Assembly (NCBI GenBank): GCA_958431945.1
Contig: CAUASQ010000115.1
Location: 1-5,145 of the forward strand
DNA length: 5,145 nt
Direction: 5' to 3'
Source: an uncultured Collinsella sp.
GTDB lineage: Bacteria > Actinomycetota > Coriobacteriia > Coriobacteriales > Coriobacteriaceae
The position numbers and the translations under genes were made by a program. Below are positions 1-4,716 of this stretch, in pieces. Each line of letters starts with the position of its first letter. Within the stretch, counting starts at the first letter, position 1. The notes beneath the pieces were generated by a model. The model had not been told where the DNA came from, made no database searches, and saw only the letters and a program-made list of their open reading frames with translations.

Positions 1-829
1 CCATGATGGTGCGGGCGACGCCGTCGTGGTCGTTGTCGTATTCGGTGATGGCGTCGGCGGCCTCGCGGTCCTCGGGCTCGGCGTTGATCATGGCCATGCC
101 GTGGCCCGCTGCCTGCAGCATGGGGATGTCGTTGATGTTGTCGCCGAACGCCCAGGCGTCGGCGAGACGCTCGCCCAGGTGCTCGCATAGCCACGTAAGG
201 GCCGTTCCTTTGGTGGCGCCCTCGCCCATGACCTCGATGTTCATGGCGTACGAACGCGTGACCTCAATGCCTTCGAGTGTGTCGAGCTCCGCCGCGATGG
301 CGTCGCGATCGGCCGGGTCGTGCCAGTACATGGCGATGCGTTCGAGTGTCTCGACCTCGTCGATCTTGCTGTCGATATCCATGTCGATCGGTGTTCGTGT
401 GCGCTTGAGCGAAGCTGCGATGTGGGGGTCGCCGCCGCAGAACTCATCCAGACGCTCGTAAAGCGAGCGGGGGAGGAAGCACCGCCCATCCGCGAAGATA
501 TCGAAGGTCACATCGTGGCCGGCGGCGATGCGATGGATGCGATGGGCAATGCCGCAATCGAGCGGACGGCTCAATACGCACGTGGCGCGCGAGGCGTCGG
601 TGGACACATCGTCGTCGAGCTGCCAGACGCTGGCACCATTGGCGCAGACGGCATAGTGCACGGCGGGATGGGCGAGGACGGGCTCAAAGATGCCCGACAG
701 CGGGCGCCCCGTGCAGGGCACAAATTCAATCCCGCGTCGAGCGAGCTCGTCGAGCATCGCCCAGGTGGCATCGCTCATCTGCTTATCACTCGTCAGCAGC
801 GTTCCATCCATATCGGAAAACACAATCAT
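1..829 (-). CDS. Cof-type HAD-superfamily phosphatase, 3' end cut by window edge
   Basis: Cytosolic haloacid dehalogenase-like hydrolase of the Cof/YidA type. This family removes phosphate from sugar phosphates, nucleotides or cofactors such as FMN or PLP; the substrate here cannot be read from the sequence. The 276 codons visible carry all four HAD motifs. Motif I is DMDGT at residues 6-10, with nucleophile Asp6 and acid/base Asp8. Motif II is Thr40 in CTGR. Motif III is Lys207 in GATKG. Motif IV is GDNINDIPML, with Asp230 and Asp234 binding Mg2+. The roughly 150 residues between motifs II and III are the C2-type cap. The family usually has about 265-285 residues and the last visible ones (NDHDGVARTIM) are typical of the C-terminal end, so only a few codons are missing. 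The ATG at 829 is preceded by an AAAGGG SD at 839-844, and an in-frame TAG just upstream excludes a longer start. It lies downstream of the citrate synthase terminator, so it needs readthrough or its own promoter; none is obvious in the 25-bp gap. Confidence 0.93.
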   Translation of the reverse strand, partial: MIVFSDMDGTLLTSDKQMSDATWAMLDELARRGIEFVPCTGRPLSGIFEPVLAHPAVHYAVCANGASVWQLDDDVSTDASRATCVLSRPLDCGIAHRIHRIAAGHDVTFDIFADGRCFLPRSLYERLDEFCGGDPHIAASLKRTRTPIDMDIDSKIDEVETLERIAMYWHDPADRDAIAAELDTLEGIEVTRSYAMNIEVMGEGATKGTALTWLCEHLGERLADAWAFGDNINDIPMLQAAGHGMAMINAEPEDREAADAITEYDNDHDGVARTIM

Positions 830-838
830 TTGATGAAG

Positions 839-844
839 CCCTTT
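839..844 (-). promoter_or_regulatory. Ribosome binding site of the HAD phosphatase gene
   Basis: AAAGGG on the minus strand, nine bases before the ATG at 829. It fixes the start, because the in-frame TAG at 845-847 lies just upstream. Confidence 0.7.
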
Positions 845-854
845 CTACTGGCAT

Positions 855-892
855 AAAAAGCGTGGCCGAGGGCGATGATGCCCTGGCCACGC
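855..892 (-). terminator. Intrinsic terminator after citrate synthase
   Basis: The arms at 860-873 and 880-892 pair over 13 bp (GCGTGGCC-AGGGC against GCCCTGGCCACGC) with one bulged base and a six-base loop. On the minus strand the hairpin is followed immediately by five T (855-859) and then TATG. It lies 24 bp past the citrate synthase stop and is correctly oriented to end that transcript. The U-tract is short, so readthrough into the HAD gene, which starts 25 bp further on, is plausible. Confidence 0.88.
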
Positions 893-916
893 TCGGGTTC
901 TATAACGGTCCGCGTC

Positions 917-2335
917 CTAGCGATCGGCGAGCGGCTTGTACTCCAGCGGTTCGATAACCGGGCGATACGCGGGGCGAATAATACGGTGCGCGCAGAAGAG
1001 CTCTTCCATGCGGTGTGCCGACCAGCCGGCCATGCGGGCGACGGCGAATAGCGGCGTAAAAAGCGTCTCGGGCACGCCGAGCATCTTGTAGATAAAGCCT
1101 GTGTACAGGTCGATGTTGGCGCAGATGGGCTTGGTCATGCCGTGGTCGCGCATCACCTGCGGTGCCAGGCGCTCAATGCGCTCGATGAGCGCGAACTCAT
1201 CGCCCAGGTCCTTCTTGGCGGCAAGTGTGCGCGCGTAACGGCGGCACACCTCGGCACGCGGGTCGCTCAGCGTGTAGACGGCGTGGCCCATACCGTAGAT
1301 GAGACCCGTGCCGTCGAAGGCCTGCTTGTCGAGAATCTTGCCCAGGTAGGCTGCGACCTCGTCCTCGTCCTCCCAATTGGAGACGTGCGCACGGATGTCC
1401 TCGTGCATGGACACGACCTTGGCGTTGGCGCCGCCGTGGCGCGGGCCCTTGAGCGAGCCGATAGCCGCGGCGTAGGCGGAATACGGGTCGGTGGCCGAAG
1501 ACGACAGCACGCGGCAAGCGAAGGTGGAGTTGTTGCCGCCGCCGTGCTCGGCATGCAGCATGAGCATAACGTCGAGCAGCATGGCTTCGTCGCGGGTGAA
1601 TGCCATGCCGCCGCGCAACACCTGCAGGATAGTCTCGGCGGTGGAGAGGCCGGGTGTGGGGTGCGGTACATGAACCTCGGAGCCGCGGCGCTTGGCGACC
1701 GAGGCCATATGCGCGAAGGCGGCGATGCGGGGGAGACGGGCGAGCATGGAGATGGCGACGTCGATTTCGTGCTCGGGTGTAATGGCGTCGGGCTCGGCGT
1801 CGAAGGCGTAGAGCAGCAGCACGGCGCGCTGGAGCACGTTCATGATGCTCGACGACACCGTGGTCATAGGGAACTCTTTGACGTATTCGTCGCTCAGATG
1901 TCTAAAGGCGCCCAGGCGCTCGCAAAAGCCGTCGAGCTCTTCCTTGTTGGGCAGTGAACCCGTGATAAGCAGATAGGCGACTTCCTCGTAGCCGTAGCGA
2001 TTCTCGGCCTGGGCATTGTTGACCAGATCCTCGATGCTGTAGCCGCGAAGCGTGAGCTTGCCCTGATCGGGCACGACCTTTCCGTCGACCTTGTTGTAGC
2101 CGTGCACATCCGAGATGCGAGTGAGGCCCGCGACCACGCCCGAGCCGTCGGCATTGCGCAGGCCGCGCTTGACATTGTGCTCAACAAATAGGCCCTCGTC
2201 ATAAGGGTCAGTCGGCAGGCCATAGTAGAGATTTTCGCTTTCGGGCGAAATCTGGCGGCTCGCTTCGTAATCCAAGACCAGGCGGCTCAGGTGGTCGTCG
2301 AAGCGGTAATAGATTTTCTTGGCGTCGTAGGCCAT
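917..2335 (-). CDS. gltA: Citrate synthase (citrate/2-methylcitrate synthase family)
   Basis: Condenses acetyl-CoA with oxaloacetate to citrate in the cytoplasm, the entry step of the oxidative TCA branch toward 2-oxoglutarate and glutamate. The 472-residue protein is complete. The catalytic triad is clear: His261 in LMLHAEHGGGN, His300 in GPRHGGAN and Asp409 in NIDLYTG. His351 lies in the family signature GMGHAVYTLSDPR and, with Arg360, should bind oxaloacetate. The protein is longer than type I enzymes (about 370-430 residues). It resembles the long citrate/2-methylcitrate synthases of anaerobic Firmicutes and Coriobacteriia, with about 70 extra N-terminal residues (YYRFDDH...). The ATG at 2335 has a strong GGAGAGGAG at 2341-2349. 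It follows the ACT-domain gene by 77 bp with no terminator between them, so the two are probably cotranscribed. No aconitase or isocitrate dehydrogenase is in view. Methylcitrate synthase activity cannot be excluded, but no prp genes accompany it. Confidence 0.95.
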   Translation of the reverse strand: MAYDAKKIYYRFDDHLSRLVLDYEASRQISPESENLYYGLPTDPYDEGLFVEHNVKRGLRNADGSGVVAGLTRISDVHGYNKVDGKVVPDQGKLTLRGYSIEDLVNNAQAENRYGYEEVAYLLITGSLPNKEELDGFCERLGAFRHLSDEYVKEFPMTTVSSSIMNVLQRAVLLLYAFDAEPDAITPEHEIDVAISMLARLPRIAAFAHMASVAKRRGSEVHVPHPTPGLSTAETILQVLRGGMAFTRDEAMLLDVMLMLHAEHGGGNNSTFACRVLSSSATDPYSAYAAAIGSLKGPRHGGANAKVVSMHEDIRAHVSNWEDEDEVAAYLGKILDKQAFDGTGLIYGMGHAVYTLSDPRAEVCRRYARTLAAKKDLGDEFALIERIERLAPQVMRDHGMTKPICANIDLYTGFIYKMLGVPETLFTPLFAVARMAGWSAHRMEELFCAHRIIRPAYRPVIEPLEYKPLADR

Positions 2336-2340
2336 GCGCG

Positions 2341-2349
2341 CTCCTCTCC
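2341..2349 (-). promoter_or_regulatory. Ribosome binding site of citrate synthase
   Basis: GGAGAGGAG on the minus strand, five bases before the ATG at 2335. It is the strongest SD in the left half and fixes the start. Confidence 0.8.
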
Positions 2350-2412
2350 GGGCCGCATCGGGGTGACTTGCATGGGCATGCGCGCGTCAGGCTATCCCCA
2401 GCGGCTTGCTCG

Positions 2413-2700
2413 CTACAGGCGGTACATAAAGTTGAAGACGTCCTCGCGCTGGATGGACACGTTGACGCCCGAAAGCTCGCCGGCCTCGGCCAGCGCCTTC
2501 TGCAGCTCGGCGAAGTCGAGCTTGGACTCGGCGGTATCGGCCAGCATGGTCATGGTGAAGATGTCCTCGATAATGGACTGCGTGATGTCGCGGATGTCGA
2601 CGTTGGCCTCGCCTAGGACACGGGTGACGCCGGCGACGATGCCGGGGCGGTTCTTGCCAAGGACGGTGATGACGATACGGGAGGACGAGATCTCGGCCAT
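2413..2700 (-). CDS. Small ACT-domain protein (UPF0237 type)
   Basis: A stand-alone ACT domain of 95 residues. The ACT fold binds small ligands, usually amino acids, as a dimer and regulates metabolism; no ligand has been fixed for this stand-alone type. The N-terminal pattern IVITVLGKNRPGIVAGVTRVL (shown here split as IVITVLGKNR at 9-18 and PGIVAGVTRVL at 19-29) is the classic beta1-loop-alpha1 with Gly15 and Pro19-Gly20 at the ligand loop. It is followed by NVDIRDITQSI (33-43), a regulatory strand, and a second half ending VFNFMYRL. Length and ending match the UPF0237 family. That family is commonly linked to a DUF711/UPF0210 gene, whereas the next gene here is citrate synthase. The ATG at 2700 has an AAGGG SD at 2707-2711. 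It is the first gene of the minus-strand run and has a promoter-like element with an inverted repeat upstream. Confidence 0.92.
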   Translation of the reverse strand: MAEISSSRIVITVLGKNRPGIVAGVTRVLGEANVDIRDITQSIIEDIFTMTMLADTAESKLDFAELQKALAEAGELSGVNVSIQREDVFNFMYRL

Positions 2701-2706
2701 GGGAAA

Positions 2707-2711
2707 CCCTT
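2707..2711 (-). promoter_or_regulatory. Ribosome binding site of the ACT-domain gene
   Basis: AAGGG on the minus strand, six bases before the ATG at 2700. Confidence 0.65.
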
Positions 2712-2747
2712 TCGCGTGATTGCGGCGCGCGCGGGGCGCTCCGCTAC

Positions 2748-2770
2748 GGTACAGTGTTCATCATTGTACC
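2748..2770 (-). promoter_or_regulatory. Candidate promoter/operator upstream of the ACT gene
   Basis: A 23-bp inverted repeat, GGTACAGTG-5-CATTGTACC, has 9-base arms that differ at one position. On the minus strand its distal arm contains TACAAT (2763-2768), five of six matches to a -10 box, lying about 60 bp before the ACT start codon. No good -35 lies 16-18 bp upstream, so an activator or a weak promoter would be needed. A dyad covering a -10 box is the usual geometry of a repressor site. The promoter call is inference; the dyad is directly visible. Confidence 0.45.
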
Positions 2771-2896
2771 TGTCTGGCGCAAAAAAGGCGCGCTCGCTGC
2801 GGCGTTACATGCCTGCAACATGAGCGTAAGGGGGAAGGCCGTACGGGGAAGAGCCGTCTGGCGCGTGTCCGGCTCGTGTTGGGTTGATTTCCGATC

Positions 2897-2959
2897 TCAG
2901 CCGAACACATTGAGCGGACAGGCCGTTCCCGCAGTCAGCCGAACGCCTCCGACGGCTGA
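2897..2959. repeat. TCAGCCG repeats: two direct copies and one inverted copy
   Basis: The 10-mer TCAGCCGAAC occurs at 2897-2906 and again at 2935-2944, 38 bp apart. The second copy is followed by the inverted word CGGCTGA at 2953-2959, which makes a hairpin with a 7-bp perfect stem that reaches 9 bp with one GU pair (2933-2941 with 2953-2961). The words could be protein-binding sites such as integrase arm sites, or simply an RNA stem. Function is unknown. Confidence 0.5.
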
Positions 2960-2972
2960 TTCCGAACTGGAA

Positions 2973-3014
2973 GCGGAGGGCATCCCCGCCCTTCGGTAGG
3001 GGATACCGCTCCGC
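2973..3014. other. Strong intergenic hairpin with UUCG-type apex
   Basis: The arms GCGGAG-GGCATCCCC (2973-2987) and GGGGATACC-G-CTCCGC (2999-3014) pair over 15 bp. There is one bulged G (3008), and one internal pair (C2981 with A3005) is a mismatch on the plus-strand RNA but a G-U wobble on the minus-strand RNA. The apex carries C-TTCG-G at 2991-2996. No T-run follows on either strand, so it is not a standard intrinsic terminator. The wobble favours folding of a minus-strand transcript, which would be the 3' trailer of the integrase remnant. It could be a Rho-type or processing stem, an element end, or part of an unrecognised RNA. Confidence 0.55.
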
Positions 3015-3028
3015 GGCGCATGCCGCGG
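3011..3028. repeat. GC-rich inverted repeat CCGCGGC-GCAT-GCCGCGG
   Basis: Perfect 7-bp arms around a four-base loop. It overlaps the right foot of the larger 2973-3014 hairpin by four bases, so the two stems compete. TAGGGG (2997-3002) and CCCCTA (3035-3040) could pair around it as a further alternative. Confidence 0.5.
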
Positions 3029-3096
3029 GCGGCGCCCCTATCGGACCACCGTGACCTCAGTTGGGATGGGCCCAGCACTGCCGCGTACTCGGTGAG

Positions 3097-3822
3097 CTAG
3101 AGCCAACTGTTCGTCTTCACGTCGCGTATGGCGATATTTCGGTCGTCCGGCTCGGTGATGCCGTAGCCGAACGCCTGGAGCGTCTCGATGGACTCCTGGA
3201 TCCTCTGTTGGAACATGGGACCCGGATCGACCCTCGGCCCGAGGTGCCCGCGCCAAAGGCACGGCGTGGCGCGCAGCATGTTATGGATTTTGGAGATGGG
3301 CTCGATGTCGGCGTAGACGTTGAGCGTCGCCATGGCGTCCTTGTGGCCGAGGATCGATTGGAGCGCCTTGATATCGCCGCCTTGACGGATCCACTGCGTT
3401 GCGAACGTGTGGCGAAGGCCGTGGAACGTGATCAGCTCGTCGTTGGTGCCCATGAGGCCGTTGGTCTCCGAGAACGTCTTGAACGCCCTGCGGATATAGC
3501 TTGTCGTCGCGAAGGTCGCGCCCGGCTCCGACAGGATGTAGCAGTCCCCGATCTCGACCGCCCCGGTAAGGCCGCGCAAGCGCAGCTTTCCGCAGTCGAT
3601 CTCGTGGGTCTCCTTCAGGAAGGGGGGTAGGCCGACCGGGTCGATGGGGATACCCCTGGCGTCATGGGTCTTGGTGTCCTTGATGAACGAACCCATTCCC
3701 TTCGCGTACGCCACCGAGTGTCTGATCGAGATCAGGCCCGTCTCGAAATCCACATCGCACCACCGAAGGCCGCAGACCTCGCCGATTCGCATCCCCGTGT
3801 GCAGGGCGAGTACGACCGCCCT
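3097..3822 (-). pseudogene. Tyrosine recombinase/integrase, N-terminal domains lost, catalytic domain intact
   Basis: Remnant of a phage/ICE-type site-specific recombinase. The open frame has 241 codons; the first ATG is at 3792, giving 231 residues. Numbered from that Met, the catalytic set is complete: Arg2 in HTGMRIGEVCGLRW, Lys41 in DTKTHDARGIPI, His124 and Arg127 in FHGLRHTFATQW, His150 in ILGHKDAMATLNVY, and nucleophile Tyr160. The C-terminus runs on to DVKTNSWL and looks natural. Full-length relatives have about 350-420 residues, with an arm-binding region and a SAM-like core-binding domain before the Arg box. Both are absent: the frame is closed by a TAG only 11 codons before Met1, and that TAG is the stop codon of the Xre gene, in the same frame. 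No SD is properly placed for the ATG (GGGG touches it; AGAGGG is about 28 bases away). It is most likely a deletion product and not an active integrase. Expression as a catalytic-domain fragment, or by readthrough from Xre, is possible but unproven. Confidence 0.8.
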
Positions 3823-4074
3823 CTAATCCTCGGCGGACCAATCGAGTCCGAACTCCTTTCGGGCATCCTCTTCGCTCATGACTTCGAGAAGGTCTCCGGG
3901 TTGGCAACGAAGGGCGAGGCATAGCTGCTCGAGTGTGTTGAAGCGAATGCCGCGAATATGCCCTTTTTTAATACGGGACAGGTTCACGGGCGTGGTTCCA
4001 ATCCTTTCGGCAAGTTCGTTCGAGGAAATCTTTCGCTCGGCCATGATCTTGTCGAGGCGAACAATTACGGGCAT
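3823..4074 (-). CDS. Small Xre/Cro-family HTH regulator (YozG-like)
   Basis: DNA-binding regulator of 83 residues, a single helix-turn-helix domain. The opening MPVIVRLDKIMAERKISSNE and the stretch IRFNTLEQLCLALRCQPGDLLEV (cut here into IRFNTLEQLC at 43-52 and LALRCQPGDLLEV at 53-65) are characteristic of the YozG group of Xre proteins. The HTH lies at about 17-38 (ELAERIGTTPVNLSRIKKG). A tail of about 18 acidic residues (MSEEDARKEFGLDWSAED) extends beyond the usual end. The ATG at 4074 follows the stop of the DUF2975 gene by nine bases, and the AAGGA SD (4081-4085) overlaps that stop, so translation is probably coupled. Such regulators are recurrently paired with DUF2975 membrane proteins, as in Bacillus yoaS-yozG. 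It likely controls its own operon, perhaps through the palindrome at 4634-4652. Its TAG stop is directly followed, in frame, by the integrase remnant. Confidence 0.92.
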   Translation of the reverse strand: MPVIVRLDKIMAERKISSNELAERIGTTPVNLSRIKKGHIRGIRFNTLEQLCLALRCQPGDLLEVMSEEDARKEFGLDWSAED

Positions 4075-4080
4075 GGCGTT

Positions 4081-4085
4081 TCCTT
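4081..4085 (-). promoter_or_regulatory. Ribosome binding site of xre, overlapping the upstream stop codon
   Basis: AAGGA on the minus strand, six bases before the ATG at 4074. Its first two bases belong to the TAA of the DUF2975 gene. The overlap suggests translational coupling of the pair. Confidence 0.75.
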
Positions 4086-4596
4086 ACGCAATCTCGTCGG
4101 AGTCGAGGTACAGCTCTCGGGCGTACAAGAAGAGCTGGGAAAGCATGAACAGGACGATGCCGAGAACCAGAGAGGTCCAATCGAATGATGAAGCGATCTC
4201 TTGGGCACCGACGGCCCCCTCGCCGCCAAACATCGAAACGGAGGTTTTGAGTGAGCCGGCGTAGAGGCTGGTGGCAGCTTGAACAACGAAGAGAATGCCG
4301 AGCACCTTCAAGCATGTCGCAGACCCTTTCTTGAAGGGGTCTCCGCTCTTGATCGTCCACACGAGAACGGCGCTGAGGATGGTCGTAGCGATACCGATGA
4401 CGGCAGGGACCAATGTCGAGATCGCAAGGGCTGGATACGCGGGGGAGTCTGCAATTACAGGGTTGCCGAGCACTTCGATTGCTGGCTTTAAGGAGAACGC
4501 CACTTGTGCGATGGCGGTGGCGCAAAGGGTCGCAGAGGCTATCGCACATGCGATGCGGAAGGAATGAAGCCGGGGAGTGCGATTGTCGGAACTCAT
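4084..4596 (-). CDS. DUF2975-like four-TM membrane protein (YoaS-like)
   Basis: Integral membrane protein of 170 residues, function unknown. Hydrophobic segments lie at about 13-34, 55-80, 93-115 and 138-158. A polar loop containing SGDPFKKGSA (84-93) precedes TM3, and the last segment runs into LFLYARELYLDSDEIA. The DPF motif before TM3 and the acidic tail after TM4 match the DUF2975 family, which has about 150-170 residues and four TM helices. The neighbouring YozG-type Xre gene supports the call strongly, since the two families travel together. The ATG at 4596 has a near-consensus GGAGGT SD at 4601-4606. By analogy it may sense a membrane signal for Xre. A role in protection against the divergent secreted protein is conceivable, but that is inference only. 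It is transcribed away from the secreted protein gene, with 120 bp of AT-rich spacer between the start codons. Confidence 0.85.
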   Translation of the reverse strand: MSSDNRTPRLHSFRIACAIASATLCATAIAQVAFSLKPAIEVLGNPVIADSPAYPALAISTLVPAVIGIATTILSAVLVWTIKSGDPFKKGSATCLKVLGILFVVQAATSLYAGSLKTSVSMFGGEGAVGAQEIASSFDWTSLVLGIVLFMLSQLFLYARELYLDSDEIA

Positions 4597-4600
4597 AATA

Positions 4601-4606
4601 ACCTCC
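4601..4606 (-). promoter_or_regulatory. Ribosome binding site of the DUF2975 gene
   Basis: GGAGGT on the minus strand, close to the full anti-SD complement, just before the ATG at 4596. Confidence 0.8.
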
Positions 4607-4633
4607 GAAGAATTTAAAAAACTCAGGTTACTT

Positions 4634-4652
4634 TTTAACAGTTTATGTTAAA
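4634..4652. promoter_or_regulatory. Perfect palindrome in the divergent spacer, candidate Xre operator
   Basis: TTTAACA-GTTTA-TGTTAAA is a 19-bp dyad with perfect 7-base arms, in the AT-rich spacer between the DUF2975-xre pair and the secreted protein gene. It covers the predicted -10 (4640-4645) of the leftward promoter and touches the rightward TTGACT at 4653-4658. One bound dimer could therefore control both directions. Which protein binds is inference; the Xre regulator encoded two genes away is the natural candidate. Confidence 0.55.
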
Positions 4653-4668
4653 TTGACTTTGCCGGCAA
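4640..4668 (-). promoter_or_regulatory. Predicted promoter of the DUF2975-xre operon
   Basis: On the minus strand TTGCCG (4663-4668, four of six matches) is followed after 17 bp by TAAACT (4640-4645, four of six). It lies about 45 bp before the start codon. TTGCCGGCAA at 4659-4668 is itself a 10-bp palindrome. The match is moderate, and the setting in the only AT-rich intergenic stretch supports it. Confidence 0.45.
4653..4658 (+). promoter_or_regulatory. Possible -35 element for the secreted protein gene
   Basis: TTGACT matches five of six consensus positions and abuts the palindrome. The -10 is poor: CAGCAT at 17-bp spacing (three of six) or CATACT at 20 bp (four of six). The promoter may need an activator or may use another start. 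Confidence 0.35.
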
Positions 4669-4706
4669 GTAATCACAGCATACTGCAACCGAAACCCCTC
4701 TAGATT

Positions 4707-4714
4707 GGAGAGGA
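4707..4714 (+). promoter_or_regulatory. Ribosome binding site that decides the start of the secreted protein
   Basis: GGAGAGGA directly precedes the ATG at 4717, with GGAG six bases away. An in-frame TTG at 4705 would place this SD inside the gene, so the ATG is preferred. Confidence 0.75.
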
Positions 4715-4716
4715 TT

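Larger units (their letters stand above)
2771..3096. other. Gene-free spacer between housekeeping block and integrase remnant
   Basis: This stretch of about 330 bp holds no ORF with a protein-like composition or an SD. No tRNA, rRNA or CRISPR pattern was found on either strand. It contains repeated TCAGCCG words (2897-2959), a very stable hairpin (2973-3014) and a GC-rich hairpin (3011-3028). A run of six A (2781-2786) follows no convincing stem. The integrase remnant ends at its right side, so part of it may be the end or attachment region of a former mobile element. No flanking duplication can be shown inside this window. Confidence 0.6.

Noticed and set aside
3..856. Two plus-strand open frames over the HAD gene
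   Set aside because: Both are antisense to a HAD phosphatase with all four motifs, and their products have no recognisable pattern.
1142..1957. Plus-strand open frame of 271 codons
   Set aside because: It is fully antisense to citrate synthase, whose motifs are unmistakable. Long antisense frames are expected in GC-rich genes, and the translation has low-complexity Gly/Ala/Val/His composition with no SD.
2370..2381. GCATGGGCATGC dyad between the ACT gene and citrate synthase
   Set aside because: Five-base arms around two bases in GC-rich DNA are easily explained by chance, and no promoter element is placed with it.
2781..2786. Six A (six T on the minus strand) as a terminator tract for the integrase remnant
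   Set aside because: No stable stem immediately precedes it on the minus strand; only 3-4 bp GC pairings are available, so a terminator call is not supported.
2754..2999. Plus-strand frame of 81 codons in the spacer
   Set aside because: No SD, no protein-like composition, and it runs through the hairpins and the candidate operator.
2771..3096. tRNA gene or tRNA 3' end as an integration site
   Set aside because: I found no cloverleaf, T-loop consensus or CCA end on either strand beside the integrase remnant.
3061..3630. Plus-strand frame of 189 codons over the integrase
   Set aside because: It is antisense to the recombinase catalytic domain, Arg/Leu/Val-rich and without an SD.
3968..4549. 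Minus-strand frame of 193 codons overlapping the DUF2975 and xre genes
   Set aside because: It is out of frame with two genes that have good SDs and family features. Its product is Arg/Cys/His-rich, as expected from a shifted frame.
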